DNA from: an uncultured Dehalococcoidia bacterium
GTDB lineage: Bacteria > Chloroflexota > Dehalococcoidia > Tepidiformales > Tepidiformaceae
Direction: 5' to 3'
Length of the DNA: 9,405 bases
Assembly: GCA_937954195.1 (NCBI GenBank)
Contig: CALFYR010000015.1
Span: 1 to 9,405 of the forward strand
The position numbers and the translations under genes are program-made. Numbering within the stretch: the stretch's first letter is position 1; each line of letters opens with the position of its first letter. Below are positions 1-6,546 of the stretch, in pieces. Below the pieces are notes generated by a model, which had not been told where the DNA came from, did not search any database, and saw only the letters and a program-made list of their open reading frames with translations.

Positions 1-390
1 ATGGACGTGCTCGCGATCAGCACGTATCCGTTCCTTGGCGATGTCCGCAGCGCCGGCGAAATCCGCGAGGACTACTACTCCCAGCTGCCGACCCATTGGG
101 ACGGCGAGATCATCATCGCGGAGACCGCCCACCCTTCCGCCCCGGTGGAGGGCCGCGTGAACGTCGGCACCGAGGGTGACCAGCAGGCCTATCTCGCTCG
201 CCTGCTGGAGGAAGCGAACGGCCTCAACTTCGGCATGGTTATCTGGTTTGCCGCGCTGGACCCGGCGTTCGCGGGCACGGGCGCTACGTCAGTCTTCAAG
301 GACATCGGCCTGCGAAGAGCCGACGGTTCGAACAAGCTCGCGTGGACCCTTTGGGAGGAATGGGCCCGGAGGCCCATCGCCCCCGAGTGA
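1..390 (+). CDS. Probable glycoside hydrolase, TIM-barrel (GH53/clan A-like), C-terminal part only
   Basis: The 129 visible residues look like the last two or three beta/alpha units of a (beta/alpha)8 glycoside hydrolase. The segment LAISTYPFL (residues 4-12) resembles the strand carrying an 'iSxYPy' signature. The segment IIIAETAHPS (37-46) resembles the strand-7 'vaEtGWPs' block in which the Glu (here Glu41) is the catalytic nucleophile of clan-A hydrolases. FGMVIWFAALDP (about 77-88) fits strand 8, and the helix ending KLAWTLWEEW closes the barrel. In such families the first part of the barrel and the acid/base Glu lie further upstream. The ATG at position 1 is therefore very probably an internal Met and the gene is cut by the window edge. 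The stop (TGA, 388-390) lies 3 bp from the stop of the convergent phosphatase gene. The substrate cannot be told; GH53 galactanase-like is only the closest resemblance. Confidence 0.6.
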   Translation: MDVLAISTYPFLGDVRSAGEIREDYYSQLPTHWDGEIIIAETAHPSAPVEGRVNVGTEGDQQAYLARLLEEANGLNFGMVIWFAALDPAFAGTGATSVFKDIGLRRADGSNKLAWTLWEEWARRPIAPE

Positions 391-408
391 CGTTCATGGC
401 GTGAACGT
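390..408. terminator. Short inverted repeat over the convergent gene ends
   Basis: Arms ACGTTCA (390-396) and TGAACGT (402-408) are perfect 7-bp complements around a 5-nt loop. They cover the last base of the hydrolase stop codon and the whole stop codon of the opposing phosphatase gene. The symmetry would give a hairpin in either transcript, so it could serve as a bidirectional terminator. There is no T-run on either side, so this is a weak call. Confidence 0.3.
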
Positions 409-2823
409 AAGGGAGACGATCTCCTCGCCCTTCCAGTTCATCCCCCGCCATTCGACCGTGATGCCGTCGCCGTCGTCGGTCACGGTCATCAGCCCGAACT
501 GCCCGCCACCGGGGTAGATGCCTTCGCTGTAGGGACCACCCTTTTCCCGGCCGCGCCGATCGAGCGCCGCCGCGTGGAACACCGGGAACCCCTCGCCCGG
601 GGCGTCCGAGAAGTTGCTGTTCGTACCGTCATCAATGGCGAGCGCGTGCGCGTCGCCGCTCAACATCGCCAGCCCCTCGATCCCGTTGTCTGCGATGAAG
701 TTGGCAAGCTCGGCCCGTTCGGTCGTGTAACCGCCCCAGTGGTCCGCGCCGGCTTCCGCGGCGGCGATCCAGGGGACCGGGTTCACCCACACGATGAGCG
801 GGTAGACGCCGTTCGCCGCGAGCAGTTCCTGCTTGAACCACTCCTTCTGCTCCGCCCCGAGCATCGTCTTCGTGGCGTCATCGGGGTCGGTGACCGGCGA
901 ACGGCCCGCGCGCGTGTCGGTCACGATAAAGCGCACCCGGCCGATGGTGAACGCGTGATAGATCGGCGTCGCCTCGCCCTGGAGCGCGTAGTGCGGCGCG
1001 AACTCGCGATAGGCCGCGTGCGCGGCAGGCGCCGAACCCGCGGTTCGGTTCGAACCATCGCCGCCCCAATCGTGGTCGTCCCACGTGTAGACGAACGACG
1101 TGTTCAGGTAGAGCTCTTGCTGTGCCGGCGAACCCAGGTTCTTCTCGTACGCGGCCGCGAACGCCGCGTAGTCGTTCACGCTGATGTTCTCGTACTGGAA
1201 GTCGCCACCGACGAGGAAGAGCAGCGGGTTTGCCTCGCGGATGCGGTCGAACACCTGGCCGTTCGAACCGGTACCAATGCAGGACCCGAGCGCGATGGTG
1301 AACGACCCCTCGCCCTCCGGCGCCGTCGTGATACGCCCCACCCGCTCCTGTTCGATCCGGCCACCGGCTTCCACGCGGTAGGTGTAGGCCGTGTTCGCGG
1401 CAAGGCCGTCCACCTCGAAGGTCGTAATGCCGCGCTCCGAAACACTCGTCGGAGCGAACGCTTTCGCGTCGCCGGCGCCTTCCACAGGCGCAACCAGGAG
1501 CGCCGGGTTCGCTACCCCATCCGCGAGCTTCGCCTTGACCTGGAAGCCATCCGGGGTAAGCGCTCCGGCCCATGCGAATTCCACGAGGTCGAAGGGGCGC
1601 TCCGAGATGTCCGATGACGGATGCGTGGGCCCGTAGTAGTAGTTGTACACCTGCTGCGCGGCGACACCGGCGCTCCCGAGCACTGCGAACACACCGAGCG
1701 ACAGCAGCCAGATGCTCAGCAGCGTCGCCCTCCGCTGCCAGGCGAACAGGAATAACCCCCCGGGCACCAGGAACACGAGCAGGGCCAACACGGCCGTCCC
1801 GGGCGCATAGGCGATGGCAGCGATGGTCCCGAGGATGGCCGCCGAGATGATCATTCCGGCGCCGCCGAGCCCTTCCCAGCGGAACGCGATGAGATACGAA
1901 ACAAGCACCAGCGCGAGCACCGCGATCTGGGCCGTAACCTCCCACCCCTCGGCGAGCACCGAACGCGGGATCCCCTCCCGCAGCGCGACGGCGCCGAAGA
2001 GCACAATCGCGATTGCCCCCACGAAGCGGGCGAGCCAGCGCACGCGCTCCTCGGCAAGGTGGCCGTAGAGCACCACACCCCGAGCGCTCGGGCGGAAGCT
2101 CGTTTGGATTCGGATAGGCGCGATACTCATGTCCTCACCGCCTGTTCTACCGCGGCTGGCGCTGTCTCCAACGGCCGCGGCCTTCAGCAGGAACGCGCCG
2201 CCGAAAGCGTACCCCGCGAGCACGTCGCCCACCCAGTGGCTCCCAATCCAGACCCGGGCGACGCCGATGAGCACGATCACCGCGACCGAAAACGCCTGCA
2301 CGCCCCAGCGGATGGGGCGCCAGCGCAATTCGCCGGCAAGCACGAAGAAGAAGCCCCAGAGCAACACGGCGCCAATCACGTGGCCGCTCGGGTAGCTCAC
2401 GAAGTCGTTTTGCGCCCAGATGCGAGCGACCTCGACCGGGTCGCGATCGGAGTCCAGCACGCCCGGGTGTGGTCGCGAACGCCCGATCATGTCCCGGAGG
2501 ATGACGTTGATGCCCCCGGCAATCGGGAACGCGAACAGCATCATCGTGACCAGGTACCGTTTCGCGGCGAAGAACCCCACCACGGCCAGGAGCCAAACGT
2601 AGACTGCCCACGGTTGGCTCGTGAGTTCGTCCACGAAGTGCAGGACCGTGTGGTCGCCCGGGAAGCTAATCCTCTGGACGGTCCGCATCAGGTCGTAGTC
2701 GAACTCTCCCCTGTTCCGAAACAACGCGTCCGAGGTGAGCAAAAGGAAGACCAGCGCCAGCCCGCTGAAGATCGTGCGCCGGGAGATCCAGCGTTCCCGT
2801 GGTAGAAGACGTTCCCCATTCAT
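394..2823 (-). CDS. PAP2 phosphatase - PhoD-like metallophosphatase membrane fusion protein (809 aa)
   Basis: The start chosen is ATG at 2823, preceded by GGGAG six bases upstream. An upstream GTG at 2967 in the same frame starts inside a hairpin and encodes no domain. Residues ~25-215 form a polytopic PAP2 (type 2 phosphatidic acid phosphatase) domain: RDMIGRSRP (110-118, motif 1 with Lys replaced by Arg), SYPSGH (143-148, motif 2) and ARVWIGSHWVGD (189-200, motif 3, His nucleophile region). A second hydrophobic block with about five membrane segments spans ~263-388. A beta-rich, FN3/PhoD-N-like domain follows (~410-500), then a PhoD-like calcineurin-fold phosphatase with ALGSC (511-515), GGDFQYEN (539-546), TWDDHDW (580-586) and LSGDAHAL (721-728) as likely metal-ligand motifs. 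The catalytic parts probably face outside the membrane. Likely roles are undecaprenyl- or phosphatidyl-phosphate hydrolysis plus phosphomonoester/diester hydrolysis; substrates are inferred only. An internal start at 2130 may yield a separate 578-aa product. Confidence 0.85.
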   Translation of the reverse strand: MNGERLLPRERWISRRTIFSGLALVFLLLTSDALFRNRGEFDYDLMRTVQRISFPGDHTVLHFVDELTSQPWAVYVWLLAVVGFFAAKRYLVTMMLFAFPIAGGINVILRDMIGRSRPHPGVLDSDRDPVEVARIWAQNDFVSYPSGHVIGAVLLWGFFFVLAGELRWRPIRWGVQAFSVAVIVLIGVARVWIGSHWVGDVLAGYAFGGAFLLKAAAVGDSASRGRTGGEDMSIAPIRIQTSFRPSARGVVLYGHLAEERVRWLARFVGAIAIVLFGAVALREGIPRSVLAEGWEVTAQIAVLALVLVSYLIAFRWEGLGGAGMIISAAILGTIAAIAYAPGTAVLALLVFLVPGGLFLFAWQRRATLLSIWLLSLGVFAVLGSAGVAAQQVYNYYYGPTHPSSDISERPFDLVEFAWAGALTPDGFQVKAKLADGVANPALLVAPVEGAGDAKAFAPTSVSERGITTFEVDGLAANTAYTYRVEAGGRIEQERVGRITTAPEGEGSFTIALGSCIGTGSNGQVFDRIREANPLLFLVGGDFQYENISVNDYAAFAAAYEKNLGSPAQQELYLNTSFVYTWDDHDWGGDGSNRTAGSAPAAHAAYREFAPHYALQGEATPIYHAFTIGRVRFIVTDTRAGRSPVTDPDDATKTMLGAEQKEWFKQELLAANGVYPLIVWVNPVPWIAAAEAGADHWGGYTTERAELANFIADNGIEGLAMLSGDAHALAIDDGTNSNFSDAPGEGFPVFHAAALDRRGREKGGPYSEGIYPGGGQFGLMTVTDDGDGITVEWRGMNWKGEEIVSLTFTP
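2128..2145 (-). promoter_or_regulatory. Strong internal Shine-Dalgarno and ATG at the PAP2/PhoD junction
   Basis: Reading the minus strand, AGGCGGTGAGGACATG places a sequence matching 8 of 9 bases of AGGAGGTGA with GGCGG ending 7 nt before an in-frame ATG (2130-2128). This site is at least as good as the gene's own ribosome binding site. It falls exactly between the complete PAP2 domain (ending near residue 220) and the second membrane/phosphatase part, whose residue 232 would become Met1. Stop codons TAG (2149-2147) and TGA (2137-2135) sit just upstream in the -1 frame. This layout is expected if the two parts were once, or still are, separate genes. Confidence 0.6.
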
Positions 2824-2834
2824 GTCCAGCTCCC

Positions 2835-2852
2835 GGGCCGCCTGCGCGGCCC
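2835..2852 (-). other. GC-only hairpin abutting the phosphatase gene's ribosome binding site
   Basis: GGGCCGC (2835-2841) and GCGGCCC (2846-2852) pair perfectly over a 4-nt loop. In the minus-strand mRNA the hairpin ends at the start of the GGGAG ribosome binding site of the PAP2-PhoD gene, 11 nt before its ATG. It could limit ribosome access or be a remnant of a terminator. No T-run follows it. Confidence 0.35.
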
Positions 2853-2935
2853 TCCGAACTGGATGGTGCGCCAGCCGCGGGGAGCACCGGAGGGTCACTC
2901 GGCCCCATCTCCTGAGACAACCGGGCCGGAAATAC

Positions 2936-2965
2936 GAATGGGGCACGCAGATGCGTGCCCCATTC
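2936..2965. terminator. Perfect 13-bp-stem palindrome between purL and the phosphatase gene
   Basis: GAATGGGGCACGC (2936-2948) and GCGTGCCCCATTC (2953-2965) pair without mismatch around the loop AGAT. It lies 117 bp downstream of the purL stop and 112 bp upstream of the phosphatase start, both genes on the minus strand, so a transcript from purL would form it. On that strand it is followed by GTATTTCC, a poor U-tract. It could be a purL terminator, a dispersed palindromic repeat, or both. The stem is the strongest in the window. Confidence 0.55.
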
Positions 2966-3011
2966 ACAAGAGGGATTGCGCCGAAGGTGCGTTACGGCAG
3001 TCGCCCTCCCC

Positions 3012-3064
3012 ACCGCCCACTCGGATAGAGGCGGTCCACTGATAAGACGGAGAAGACAGTCCGT
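3012..3064 (-). other. Two weak hairpins downstream of purL
   Basis: Below the purL stop, ACGGA/TCCGT (3047-3051 with 3060-3064, 8-nt loop, followed on the minus strand by CTTATC) and ACCGCC/GGCGGT (3012-3017 with 3030-3035, 12-nt loop) can fold. Each is too weak to call a terminator alone. Together with the palindrome at 2936-2965 they make the purL 3' region structured. I see no gene, RNA gene or clear promoter in the rest of the 2824-3082 gap. Confidence 0.25.
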
Positions 3065-3082
3065 TGTTACGCGGGCGAGGGC

Positions 3083-5290
3083 CTACAGCAGGCTCTCGTA
3101 CGCCTCGCGCATCGCACGCACGGTCGTCGCGACGGATCCGAGCGTGAACTCTTCGCCCTCGCGGGTGCGGCCCACCCACGTGATGGGCACGCCCGCCTCC
3201 TGTGCCAGTTCCGTGAGCCGTCCGCTGGCGGCATCGTCCCGCGCCGAGACCACAATGCGCCCCTGGGCTTCGCCAAACAGTGCCGTATCCAGCCGTCCCG
3301 GCACCTCACCGACGCCTTCAAACCCGCGGTCACCGAGGATAGAGCACTCGGCCAGCGCGACCCCAAGGCCGCCGTCGCTGCAGTCGTGCGCGCTCGCCAG
3401 GAGGCCCTCGCTATGGGCCGCGAGCACGAGCTTCTGGAGCTTCCGCTCGGCCGCGAGGTCAATCGTCGGAAGGCCGGCAACCATGCCGTGCATCGCTTCC
3501 AGGTACTCGCTGCCACCCAGCGAAGCCGCAGGTTGCTCGAGCCCGGCCCCGAGCACGAACACGTTTTGGCCGGCGGACTTGAACCCGGCCGACAGGTGCT
3601 TCGATACGTCTTCCAGTATGCCCAGCAGGCCGATGACCGGCGTGGGGTAGACCGGGCGGCCCTGCGTTTCGTTGTAGAGGCTCACGTTGCCGCTCACGAC
3701 CGGCGTATCGAACTGCAGACACGCTTCGGAGATGCCGCGCACGGCGTGTTCGAGCGTGTAGTACACGTCCAGTTTTTCCGGGTTGCCAAAGTTCAGGCAG
3801 TCGGTCACCGCCACTGGTGTGGCGCCGGTGCAAACCACGTTCCGCGCCGCCTCCGCAACCGCGATCGCGCCGCCCGCGTACGGGTCCAGGAACACGAGCC
3901 GGCCGTTGCAGTCGGTCGAAACGGCGATGCCCTTGTTCGTCCCGGGGACGCGGACCACCGCCGCGTCGCCGCCCGGCGCGACGACCGTGCCATTCAGTAC
4001 CTGGTGGTCGTACTGGCGGTACACCCCCCGCTTCGAGGCGATATTCGGGCGGGCGAGGAGACGAAGCAGGATGCCCGTGGCCTCGTCGGACCGGATGTCC
4101 GGGAGCGTGCCCGGGTCGAACCCGTTCAGCATCATCAGTTCCGTCGGGCGCGTGCCCTGGCGCCGGTACTGCGGCGGCTCGGTCGCGATATCGAACGGCA
4201 CGCGGGCCACCACTTCGCCGCCCGCGGTAATCACCACGTCTCGCCCGCCGGTCACGATGCCAACCGGCTCGCAGTGGAGTTCCCACCGTTCGAAGAGCGC
4301 CTTCACGTCGTCCACATGCTCGTGCTTCGCGACCACCAGCATGCGCTCCTGGCTCTCGCTCAGCATCACTTCGTACGGGGTCATCCCCGCTTCGCGGCGC
4401 GGCACGTTGTCGAGGTTCAGGATCGCGCCGGAGCCGCCCTTCGCGCAGCACTCCACCACCGAACTGGTGAGGCCCGCGGCGCCAAGGTCCTGCAGCCCGA
4501 CCACCCAATCCTTGTGCTCGGAGGCAAGCTCGTAGCACGCCTCCATCAGGAGCTTTTCCATGAACGGGTTGCCCACCTGCACGGCGGGGCGCATCTCTTC
4601 GAAGCGCGCCTCCGGGTCCGTCCGGCTGGCGAGTCCGCTTGCCCCATGGATGCCGTCGCGGCCCGTATCCGAGCCGACCAGCAGGAGGATGTTCCCTTCG
4701 CCCGTGGCGCGGGCGCTCATGAGCTTCGCGGTTTCGGCGACACCCACGCACATGGCGTTGACGAGGGGGTTGCCGTTGTACGCGCTCGAAAACACCACCT
4801 CGCCTCCCACGGTGGGAATCCCGAGGCAGTTGCCGTAGCCGCCAATTCCGCCGACCACGCCTTCGAACAGGTAGCGGTTCTGCGGGTCCTCAATCGGGCC
4901 GAAGCGCAGCGAATCGAGGATGGCGATCGGGTAGGCGCCCATCGCGAAGATGTCGCGCACGATGCCGCCGACGCCGGTTGCCGCACCCTGGTACGGCTCG
5001 ATGGCCGACGGGTGGTTGTGCGATTCGACCTTCATCACCACGCACAGCCCATCGCCGATGTCGATGGCGCCGGCGTTCTCCGTACCTACCTTCGTGAGGA
5101 TATGGTCGCCCCCAGAGGGGAACAGCTTGAGCAGCGGCTTGCTGTTCTTGTAGCCGCAGTGTTCACTCCACAGCGAACCGAACATCCCGAGTTCAACCTC
5201 GTTCGGTTCGCGGCCGAGCTGGCGGACAAGCAGGTCGTATTCGGCGCGGGAGAGCGCTACGGCATCGAGGGCAGCCTGGTCGACGGGCAC
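3083..5290 (-). CDS. purL: Phosphoribosylformylglycinamidine synthase subunit PurL (small type, 735 aa)
   Basis: PurL is the ATP-dependent synthetase subunit that converts FGAR plus ammonia to FGAM in de novo purine synthesis. It works in the cytosol with PurQ (glutaminase) and PurS. The length fits the small, Bacillus/Thermotoga-type PurL, not the ~1300-aa fused enzyme. Visible signatures are FGSLWSEHCGYKNSK (37-51; His44 is the conserved catalytic His), VESHNHPSAIEPYQGAATGVGG (about 88-109), DIFAMGA, GLQDLGAAGLTSS, LSESQERML, and the second-half HDCSDGGLGVALAE typical of the AIRS-like C-terminal fold. The start is GTG (5290-5288). An in-frame TAA four codons upstream rules out a longer form, and no ATG, GTG or TTG start is seen before the conserved region. 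A weak GGGTAAG lies about 9 nt upstream. No frameshift or missing block is seen. It is transcribed divergently from the protease gene and is separated from purQ by three genes. Confidence 0.97.
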   Translation of the reverse strand: MPVDQAALDAVALSRAEYDLLVRQLGREPNEVELGMFGSLWSEHCGYKNSKPLLKLFPSGGDHILTKVGTENAGAIDIGDGLCVVMKVESHNHPSAIEPYQGAATGVGGIVRDIFAMGAYPIAILDSLRFGPIEDPQNRYLFEGVVGGIGGYGNCLGIPTVGGEVVFSSAYNGNPLVNAMCVGVAETAKLMSARATGEGNILLLVGSDTGRDGIHGASGLASRTDPEARFEEMRPAVQVGNPFMEKLLMEACYELASEHKDWVVGLQDLGAAGLTSSVVECCAKGGSGAILNLDNVPRREAGMTPYEVMLSESQERMLVVAKHEHVDDVKALFERWELHCEPVGIVTGGRDVVITAGGEVVARVPFDIATEPPQYRRQGTRPTELMMLNGFDPGTLPDIRSDEATGILLRLLARPNIASKRGVYRQYDHQVLNGTVVAPGGDAAVVRVPGTNKGIAVSTDCNGRLVFLDPYAGGAIAVAEAARNVVCTGATPVAVTDCLNFGNPEKLDVYYTLEHAVRGISEACLQFDTPVVSGNVSLYNETQGRPVYPTPVIGLLGILEDVSKHLSAGFKSAGQNVFVLGAGLEQPAASLGGSEYLEAMHGMVAGLPTIDLAAERKLQKLVLAAHSEGLLASAHDCSDGGLGVALAECSILGDRGFEGVGEVPGRLDTALFGEAQGRIVVSARDDAASGRLTELAQEAGVPITWVGRTREGEEFTLGSVATTVRAMREAYESLL

Positions 5291-5337
5291 GTCGCGATCT
5301 TACCCGTTCGCGCGCTAACGGGGATGCCGCTGCAAGC

Positions 5338-5373
5338 CAACTACTTGGCGAACCTCTCCGCGCCAAGTAGCGT
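5338..5373. promoter_or_regulatory. Symmetric divergent promoter/operator between purL and the M50 protease gene
   Basis: CTACTTGGCG (5341-5350) and CGCCAAGTAG (5361-5370) form a perfect 10-bp inverted repeat with a 10-bp spacer. For the plus strand, TTGGCG (5345-5350), a 17-bp spacer and TAGCGT (5368-5373) make a plausible -35/-10 pair, ending 6 bases before the protease ATG. By symmetry the minus strand has TTGGCG (5366-5361), 17 bp and TAGTTG (5343-5338), about 47 bp before the purL GTG. Each arm thus holds one promoter's -35 and the start of the other's -10. It may be a bidirectional promoter, or an operator for a dimeric regulator. Elements match consensus only partly. Confidence 0.45.
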
Positions 5374-5379
5374 TACATC

Positions 5380-6546
5380 ATGTTTGGCGGCTCGTTCCGG
5401 GTAGCACGTCTTTTCGGCATCGATATCGAGATCCACCCGTCGTGGCTCCTGATACTCGCGTTCCTCTCCTACTCCCTCTCCGAAGGGCTCTTCCCCAACC
5501 AGTACGAAGGCTGGAGCACGGCCGAATACTGGGTCGTCGGCGTCTCCGCGGCGCTGCTGCTGTTCATCACCGTGCTGATCCACGAACTCGCGCACGCGCT
5601 GGTCGCGAAGCGGCGCGGGCTGGAAGTGCCGCGCATCACGCTGTTCATCTTCGGCGGCGTCTCCCACCTGGCCCGGCAGCCATCATCGGCCGGCGAGGAA
5701 TTCCAGATCGCTGCCGCCGGCCCCATCACGAGCCTCGCGATCGCCATCCTTTCGGGCGTCGTCGGGCTGCTCCTCCGCGACGTGGACGACCGCGGCGAGG
5801 CGATCTTCATGTACCTCGCCCTGGTCAATCTCGCGCTCGCCGTCTTCAACACGCTGCCCGGCTTTCCGCTGGACGGGGGCCGTGTGCTGCGGTCGATCGC
5901 GTGGAAGCGCACCGGCAGCTTCCGGCGCGCCACCCGCATCGCCGCGGGCGTGGGCGAGGTGTTCGGCTACGGCCTCATCGCCATCGGCTTCTTCTTGCTC
6001 CTCTCCGGCGGTCTCCTGAACGGCCTTTGGATGATGTTTATCGGCTGGTTCCTCCTCGGCGCGGCCCGCAACGAGACCGCGAACCTCCAGCTCGAAGGCG
6101 TACTCAAGCGCCTTACCGCCCGCGACGTGATGCGCGAGGACTTCCCGACCATCACGCCCGGCATGCCTATCCAGGACGTGGTCGATGAGCACATGGTGGG
6201 CCAGGGCGAACGCGCCGTGATGGTCGCGCTCGGCGGGGCGGTCTCCGGCATCCTGACCGTGAGCGATGTTCGCCGCGTGCCGCGTGGCGAATGGCGCAAC
6301 ATCCCTGCCCAGCGGATCATGACTCCCCGGGAGCAGATCGTGACCGTCGAGCCCACAACGCCGGCCGTCGAGGTCCTGCTCCTCCTCGGCGAACGCAAGC
6401 TGAACCAGGTCCCGGTGCTCGAAGAGGGCCGCATGGTCGGCCTCGTGACCCGCCGCGAAATCCTCGAACGGCTCCAGCTCGCCGAATCGCTCGGCGAGAA
6501 CCAGGGAGCCGTCGAGGAAACGGCCCCCGCGGGCTCCCCGTCCTAG
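5380..6546 (+). CDS. Site-2-protease-type M50 intramembrane zinc metalloprotease with paired CBS domains (388 aa)
   Basis: This is a membrane-embedded zinc protease of peptidase family M50 (Rv2625c/MJ0392-like subgroup), which cleaves membrane-protein substrates within the bilayer. The N-terminus (RVARLFGIDIEIHPSW) is typical of the subgroup. HELAH (68-72) carries the two zinc-binding His residues and catalytic Glu69. FNTLPGFPLDGGR (156-168) is the NxxPxxPLDGG motif with the third zinc ligand, Asp165. Four to six hydrophobic segments span ~20-35, 50-75, 108-132, 140-160, 192-210 and 213-228. Two CBS motifs follow (~246-300 and ~313-365), starting ARDVMREDFPTI and AQRIMTPREQIV. CBS pairs in this group are thought to bind adenine nucleotides and gate activity. 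There is no Shine-Dalgarno upstream, and a -10-like TAGCGT ends 6 bases before the ATG, so the mRNA may be leaderless. The substrate is unknown. The stop overlaps the stop of the convergent DUF4389 gene. Confidence 0.92.
   Translation: MFGGSFRVARLFGIDIEIHPSWLLILAFLSYSLSEGLFPNQYEGWSTAEYWVVGVSAALLLFITVLIHELAHALVAKRRGLEVPRITLFIFGGVSHLARQPSSAGEEFQIAAAGPITSLAIAILSGVVGLLLRDVDDRGEAIFMYLALVNLALAVFNTLPGFPLDGGRVLRSIAWKRTGSFRRATRIAAGVGEVFGYGLIAIGFFLLLSGGLLNGLWMMFIGWFLLGAARNETANLQLEGVLKRLTARDVMREDFPTITPGMPIQDVVDEHMVGQGERAVMVALGGAVSGILTVSDVRRVPRGEWRNIPAQRIMTPREQIVTVEPTTPAVEVLLLLGERKLNQVPVLEEGRMVGLVTRREILERLQLAESLGENQGAVEETAPAGSPS
6543..6546. other. Shared CTAG: overlapping stop codons of convergent genes
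   Basis: The palindrome CTAG supplies TAG on the plus strand (6544-6546) for the protease gene and TAG on the minus strand (6545-6543) for the DUF4389 gene. There is no intergenic space, so any terminator for either gene must lie inside the other gene's coding sequence. Confidence 0.95.

Noticed and set aside
574..1617. 347-aa open frame on the plus strand opposite the phosphatase domain
   Set aside because: Arg/Val-rich translation with no motif, and it lies over conserved PhoD-like motifs on the other strand.
2059..2805. 248-aa open frame on the plus strand opposite the PAP2 domain
   Set aside because: Antisense to three recognisable PAP2 motifs, with low-complexity charged composition.
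2824..2967. 48-residue N-terminal extension of the PAP2-PhoD protein from GTG at 2967
   Set aside because: It would start inside the 13-bp palindrome, has no ribosome binding site, and is Arg/Cys-rich with no match to PAP2 N-termini. The ATG at 2823 has GGGAG at good spacing.
2824..3082. Possible tRNA, small RNA gene or riboswitch in the purL 3' gap
   Set aside because: No cloverleaf, CCA end or known aptamer core could be traced; only hairpins are visible. A covariance-model scan (Rfam) would settle it.
3386..5404. 672-aa open frame on the plus strand opposite purL
   Set aside because: It is fully antisense to an unmistakable purL, is rich in His/Arg/Ala/Val without any domain pattern, and is expected from strong third-position GC bias.
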